Origin: DAISJI01 sp964559835
Lineage (GTDB): Bacteria; Acidobacteriota; Terriglobia; Terriglobales; Acidobacteriaceae
Assembly: GCA_964559835.1 (NCBI GenBank)
Contig: CAZLJE010000004.1
Coordinates: 1-64,000 of the forward strand
DNA length: 64,000 nt
Direction: 5' to 3'
Shown: positions 60,558-64,000 of the stretch, piece by piece
How positions within the stretch are numbered: position 1 is the first letter of the stretch
Layout: the number at the start of each line of letters is the position of its first letter
Made by a program: the position numbers and the translations under genes
Notes under the pieces: model-generated
Seen by the model: only the letters and a program-made list of their open reading frames with translations
Told to the model about the DNA's origin: nothing
Database searches by the model: none

Positions 60558-61418
60558 TCAGTCTCCTCTCCAGTCCGTGCGCTCCATCTTGGGGGGAAGC
60601 ATCTCGCGCTCTTCTTCGTTGCCGCCGATCGCGGTGGGAAGGGCGCTGGGCGGGACGTAGCGCCGCAGCAGTTCGCTCAGACGCTCGCGTAGTTCGTCGG
60701 CCGTCATGTCGCGCTCGATGTTGCCCGACACAGCCAGGCTGATGGCACCGGTCTCCTCCGAAACGATCACGGCGATGGCATCGGTTTCCTCGGTAATGCC
60801 GATGCCGGCGCGGTGCCGCGTGCCCAGTTGCGTCGAAAGCACCGGGTTCATCGAGAGCGGCAGGAAGCACGCCGCCGCCGCGATGCGGTCCTTCTGGATG
60901 ATGACCGCGCCGTCGTGCAGCGGAGCACTCGGCCGGAAGATGGTCGCCAGAAGGTCGTAGCTCACCTGAGCGTCGAGCGGGACGCCGCTTTCGATGTAAG
61001 TGCGAAGACCTATGTCGCGCTCGATGACGATCAGTGCACCCGTCTGGTTCTGCGAAAACAGATTGGCGGCGAGGACGATGTCGTCGTAGCTCTCCGCCAC
61101 CGCGCCGGATACGCGCGACAACGTGAACTTGCGGCCCAGTTTGGCGAGTGCGAACCGGATCTCCGCCTGGAAGACGACGATCAGCGCAAAGATCGCATAG
61201 GGCAGGAGATTGCTCATCACCCAGATGACGGTGTGGAGTTGCAGGCGCAGCGCGAGATAGTACGCGAGCGCGATGCTGCCGACGCCGAACAGCACCGGCA
61301 TGGCGCGCGTACCCTTGATCAGCGCCAGGAACTCGTAGATCAGTACGGCGACGAGGATGATGTCGACAACCGACTGTGCCGACACCTGTGGCCACCGCCC
61401 CGTAAGGTGCGTGAGCAT
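60558..61418 (-). CDS. dacA: Diadenylate cyclase, membrane-bound (DacA/CdaA)
   Basis: Makes c-di-AMP from ATP. 286 residues from the ATG at 61418 (MLTHLTGRWPQVSAQSVVD). Three N-terminal membrane helices (VVDIILVAVLIYEFLALI, VLFGVGSIALAYYLAL, TVIWVMSNLLPYAIFALIV) and the DAC domain with DGA in PLHDGAVIIQKD and RHR in LGTRHRAGIGITEETDA. The C-terminal 30 residues are polar. First gene of the dacA-ybbR-glmM-sirtuin unit; c-di-AMP links cell-wall precursor supply and osmotic control. The frame extends 53 codons upstream but has no similarity. Confidence 0.95.
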   Translation of the reverse strand: MLTHLTGRWPQVSAQSVVDIILVAVLIYEFLALIKGTRAMPVLFGVGSIALAYYLALRLQLHTVIWVMSNLLPYAIFALIVVFQAEIRFALAKLGRKFTLSRVSGAVAESYDDIVLAANLFSQNQTGALIVIERDIGLRTYIESGVPLDAQVSYDLLATIFRPSAPLHDGAVIIQKDRIAAAACFLPLSMNPVLSTQLGTRHRAGIGITEETDAIAVIVSEETGAISLAVSGNIERDMTADELRERLSELLRRYVPPSALPTAIGGNEEEREMLPPKMERTDWRGD

Positions 61419-61488
61419 GGACTCCCGTCCGGCAGCCGAGAAAGACGACTGCGAGCATATTCTAATGCAGGGATTCGGCCTTGCGTGG

Positions 61489-62877
61489 TTAAGCTTTAGG
61501 GTCGGCTGGAGTGGAGGTATCCACCTTCGCGCGGATCTCGCCGCGATGCAGGCGCGCCCGGATCTCATCCCCCGCACTCACCTGCGCCGCATCTTTGACC
61601 AAGTTTCCGTTTGCGTCAAAGACCAGCGCGTAGCCGCGCTCCAGGATATTCAGCGGCGACAGCGCATGCAGCCGTCCTGTGGCCTGCTCGACGCCGGACC
61701 GCTGTCGCTGCAGTTGTGTCCGCATGGTTGCCGTCAACGCGTGTTCCTGCGCGTGCAGGTCGCGCTTCATCACGTCGAGCACGCGCCGCAGGTCGTGCGC
61801 TCGCACGCGCGCACTGGCTACGTCGAGCCTTCGGCGAAAAGCCTGCAACTGCCTGCGGTACGCCGCGGCCATGCGGAACACGAATTCGTCGACACGCTGT
61901 GCGCGCCGTCCGAGCGCCTGCTGCATGCGTGCGAAAGCGCCGTGCTGCGCCAACTGCGTCAGCCGCTGCCGAGACATGAGCAACTGGTATCGCGCCGCGC
62001 GTTGCAGCCGCGCCCGCAGCGTCTCCACCCGTTCCTCGATGCGATGGCGTGACTCGATGACCAACTCAGCTGCAGCCGACGGCGTCGGCGCGCGCAGGTC
62101 CGCCACGAAATCGCAGATGGTGAAGTCCGTCTCGTGTCCAACCGCCGAGATGACCGGCAACTCCGACGCCGCGATCGTCCTCGCCAGGCCTTCGTCGTTG
62201 AACGCAGCCAGGTCCTCGAGCGATCCGCCGCCGCGCGCGACCACGACCACGTCCACGCTCTTCGCGCGATTGAAGTAGCGCACCCCTGATGCTACTTCCG
62301 ACGCCGCCCCTAAACCCTGCACCTGCGCCGGGTAGATCAGCACATTCACGCCGCGATGCCGCCGGCGCAGGATGTTCAAGATGTCCTGGATCGCCGCTCC
62401 ACGTGGTGAAGTGACGATACCAACACGTCGCGGAAACGACGGGATCGGCTTCTTGCGCTCGCGATCGAACAGTCCTTCCGCCGCGAGCTTAGCCTTCAGT
62501 TGCTCGAATGCGACTTGCAGCGCTCCGGCGCCCTTGGGCTCCAGGAATTCGGCCGAGAGTTGCAGTTCGCCGCGCGGCTCGTAGATCGTTACCCGCCCCC
62601 GCGCCAGGATCGCCATGCCGTCGGCGGGCTTGAAACGGAGCAGGCGCGCCTGCGAGCGGAACATGACTACCCGCATCTGCGACCCTTCGTCCTTGAGGGT
62701 GAAATACAGGTGACCCGATTCGGCGGGACGGAAGTTCGACACCTCGCCCTCGACCCACACGTCGGTATACTCGCGCTCCACTCGCGTACGCACCGCCGAC
62801 ATCAGGTCGCGCACCGTCCAGACACGGCGCTGCGGCTGCGCCTCGAAGGTGAACCCAAGCTGGTCGGGAGCCGACAT
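61489..62877 (-). CDS. xseA: Exodeoxyribonuclease VII large subunit
   Basis: 462 residues from the ATG at 62877. N-terminal OB-fold (VWVEGEVSNFRPAESGHLYFTLKDE), catalytic core IPSFPRRVGIVTSPRGAAIQDI, VVVARGGGSLEDLAAFND, SAVGHETDFTICDFVADLRAPTPSAAAE, then the long coiled-coil region and a C-terminal LERGYALVFDANGN. The small subunit xseB, usually close by, is not in the window. The eight codons ahead in the open frame were trimmed. Confidence 0.95.
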   Translation of the reverse strand: MSAPDQLGFTFEAQPQRRVWTVRDLMSAVRTRVEREYTDVWVEGEVSNFRPAESGHLYFTLKDEGSQMRVVMFRSQARLLRFKPADGMAILARGRVTIYEPRGELQLSAEFLEPKGAGALQVAFEQLKAKLAAEGLFDRERKKPIPSFPRRVGIVTSPRGAAIQDILNILRRRHRGVNVLIYPAQVQGLGAASEVASGVRYFNRAKSVDVVVVARGGGSLEDLAAFNDEGLARTIAASELPVISAVGHETDFTICDFVADLRAPTPSAAAELVIESRHRIEERVETLRARLQRAARYQLLMSRQRLTQLAQHGAFARMQQALGRRAQRVDEFVFRMAAAYRRQLQAFRRRLDVASARVRAHDLRRVLDVMKRDLHAQEHALTATMRTQLQRQRSGVEQATGRLHALSPLNILERGYALVFDANGNLVKDAAQVSAGDEIRARLHRGEIRAKVDTSTPADPKA

Positions 62878-62942
62878 TAGCGCGAGTTTAGCAAACGCCA
62901 ATGAAGAATGAAGAAGTCCGAATGACGAATGAAGGCGGGTGG

Positions 62943-62971
62943 CCCACCCTAGCCGGTTTTGCTAGGGTGGG
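62943..62971. repeat. CCCAC/GTGGG hairpin element, copy C (intergenic)
   Basis: CCCACCCTAGC (62943-62953), loop CGGTTTT (7 bases), GCTAGGGTGGG (62961-62971): a perfect 11-bp stem. It ends eight bases before the CPBP protease ATG and is in frame with it, so a longer N-terminus reading GGWPTLAGFARVGLA is possible. Confidence 0.8.
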
Positions 62972-62978
62972 ACTTGCG

Positions 62979-63965
62979 ATGTCCGACGAGCGCCCGAACA
63001 AATCCTTCCGCTGGGTCCCGGCGACGACCTCGTTCGTTATGCTGATCGTGGCCTTTGCCGCCGCCGCGCAACATTTCGACATTAGTCAGCGCATCGGCGG
63101 GCACTTCCCTTCCGCCTTCGCCAGCTTCGTCCTTCTTCTCGCGCCTTTCTGGTTCTTCGGATTCGGAATGGCGTCGGAGCTCGCGAGAGTGCTCACCAAC
63201 CGCGCTGTCCGCGTTCTCGCGCCCGGGTTGCTCGTAATCTCGTACGTCGTGTTCACGATTCCGCGCGGCGAATTCCAACTCGCCTACGCAGCCGCGCTCT
63301 TCGGGATTCCGGTCGCCCTCGCCTCGCTCATGGAGTTCCTCCCGACAGGCACGAATGCGTTCTCATGGCAGGACGCGATCACGCTCCTCGCCGTCGGCTT
63401 GCCCGTCGAGTTCCGGTTTTTCGCCGGCGCCTGGCCGCACCCCGGACTGAGCGCAATGCCGAAGCTGCTGCTCGTCGATGCGGTTTTGTATGTCTATCTC
63501 GTGGTCCGCCGCCTGCCCCGCGTGGGATTTGACTTCATCGTCCGCGGCCGCGACCTCGTAGTTGGCCTGCGCGAATTCGCTTTCTATGCCCCGATTGCCA
63601 TTGGGCTCGGCCTCGCTCTTCACTTCATCCATCCACATTTCGTTCACCGCGGCCTCGCCGGGATCGCCGGAGCCTACCTGGTCACGTTCTTCTTCGTCGC
63701 TATCCCGGAAGAACTTTTCTTCCGCGGTCTATTGCAGAACCTGCTCGAAAACCGTATTGGCCGCACGCGCGCGTTACTGCTGACCGCCTGCATCTTCGGC
63801 CTGTCGCACTTCAACAAGCCGCTGCCGTTCAACTCGCGCTATGTGCTGATGGCCGCGATCGCCGGGATCTTCTACGGCCGCGCCTGGCTCGACCGCCACC
63901 GTCTGACCTGCTCGGCGATCACGCATACGACGGTGGATGTGGTTTGGGGGTTGTGGTGGAGGTAG
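62979..63965 (+). CDS. CPBP-family intramembrane metalloprotease
   Basis: 328 residues from the ATG at 62979. About eight membrane helices. The CPBP/Abi (CAAX-protease-like) motifs are EELFFRGLL (EExxxR) with the following helix, FGLSHFNKP (HxxxN-like) and a third ITHTTVDVVWGLWW. These residues form the metal site of glutamic/metallo intramembrane proteases. The substrate is unknown. The frame runs 26 codons further upstream through hairpin copy C; the shorter start was preferred because the extension equals the repeat. Confidence 0.85.
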   Translation: MSDERPNKSFRWVPATTSFVMLIVAFAAAAQHFDISQRIGGHFPSAFASFVLLLAPFWFFGFGMASELARVLTNRAVRVLAPGLLVISYVVFTIPRGEFQLAYAAALFGIPVALASLMEFLPTGTNAFSWQDAITLLAVGLPVEFRFFAGAWPHPGLSAMPKLLLVDAVLYVYLVVRRLPRVGFDFIVRGRDLVVGLREFAFYAPIAIGLGLALHFIHPHFVHRGLAGIAGAYLVTFFFVAIPEELFFRGLLQNLLENRIGRTRALLLTACIFGLSHFNKPLPFNSRYVLMAAIAGIFYGRAWLDRHRLTCSAITHTTVDVVWGLWWR

Positions 63966-63971
63966 TGGAAC

Positions 63972-64000
63972 TTGTGATTTAGCGATTGGTGATTTGTGAT
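63972..64000. repeat. Left array of an octamer element, cut by the window edge
   Basis: TTGTGATT, TAGCGATT, GGTGATTT, GTGAT: the same octamer family as at 53979-54042. The right array would lie beyond the window. Confidence 0.6.

Noticed and set aside
59893..61458. 521-codon frame on the minus strand
   Set aside because: Only the part from 60555 down is YbbR; the upstream part overlaps dacA in another frame and has no family similarity.

Overview
The window comes from a GC-rich Gram-negative chromosome that looks acidobacterial (Terriglobia/Koribacter-like). Pointers are a DUF2934 protein, a Ser/Thr kinase with PEGA domains, a TonB-dependent receptor with a carboxypeptidase-like N-terminal domain, and a giant kelch/YDG/MBG secreted protein. 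No rRNA, CRISPR array, prophage or transposase was seen. The assignment is inference from gene content and style, not from a marker gene.

Layout. 1-7.2 kb: a 2-oxoacid dehydrogenase cluster on the minus strand (lpdA, lipB, a small ORF, E1 alpha, E1 beta, a DUF2007 protein, E2 cut by the window edge), interrupted by a plus-strand tRNA-like gene with an 8-bp acceptor stem, a 4-bp T stem and a long variable arm. 7.3-23.3 kb: exported and envelope proteins (transglutaminase-like, a 2878-residue repeat protein, a TonB-like protein coupled to a TadG-like remnant, a CocE-type hydrolase). 23.5-30.5 kb: hemB, a zinc-ribbon membrane protein, pyrR-pyrB-pyrC, queA and a class II aldolase. 30.5-33 kb: a TonB-dependent receptor behind a cobalamin riboswitch, so probably BtuB. 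33-38 kb: a cysteine synthase, a DUF374 acyltransferase, an ABC exporter pair and a PilZ protein. 38-42.2 kb: fabF with two tandem acyl carrier proteins, and small stress-type proteins. 42.3-51.9 kb: a PEGA kinase, a class-I amidotransferase-like hydrolase, an SDR, purF and purL, with a perfect parS-like palindrome beside purF. 52-64 kb: selB, DUF488, a CPA2 antiporter, a TPR protein, the dacA-ybbR-glmM-sirtuin unit, xseA and a CPBP protease.

The most unusual property is the repeat content. About twenty intergenic loci carry arrays of a degenerate 7-, 8- or 10-base unit. Many are arranged as a left array, a short spacer and a right array of the complementary unit, so the whole can fold into a long hairpin. 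The unit sequence differs between loci but the architecture is kept. One such element lies in frame inside selB and one inside the cobalamin riboswitch; others supply the stop codons of selB and of an acyltransferase. A second family, a hairpin of 11-12 bp with a 7-base loop and CCCAC/GTGGG ends, lies in frame inside lipB and purL and in two intergenic gaps. The chromosome therefore seems to tolerate palindromic elements inside housekeeping genes, in the manner of Rickettsia palindromic elements.

Many upstream in-frame extensions of open frames run through these repeats. Starts were therefore chosen by family N-termini and Shine-Dalgarno sequences rather than by the longest open frame.
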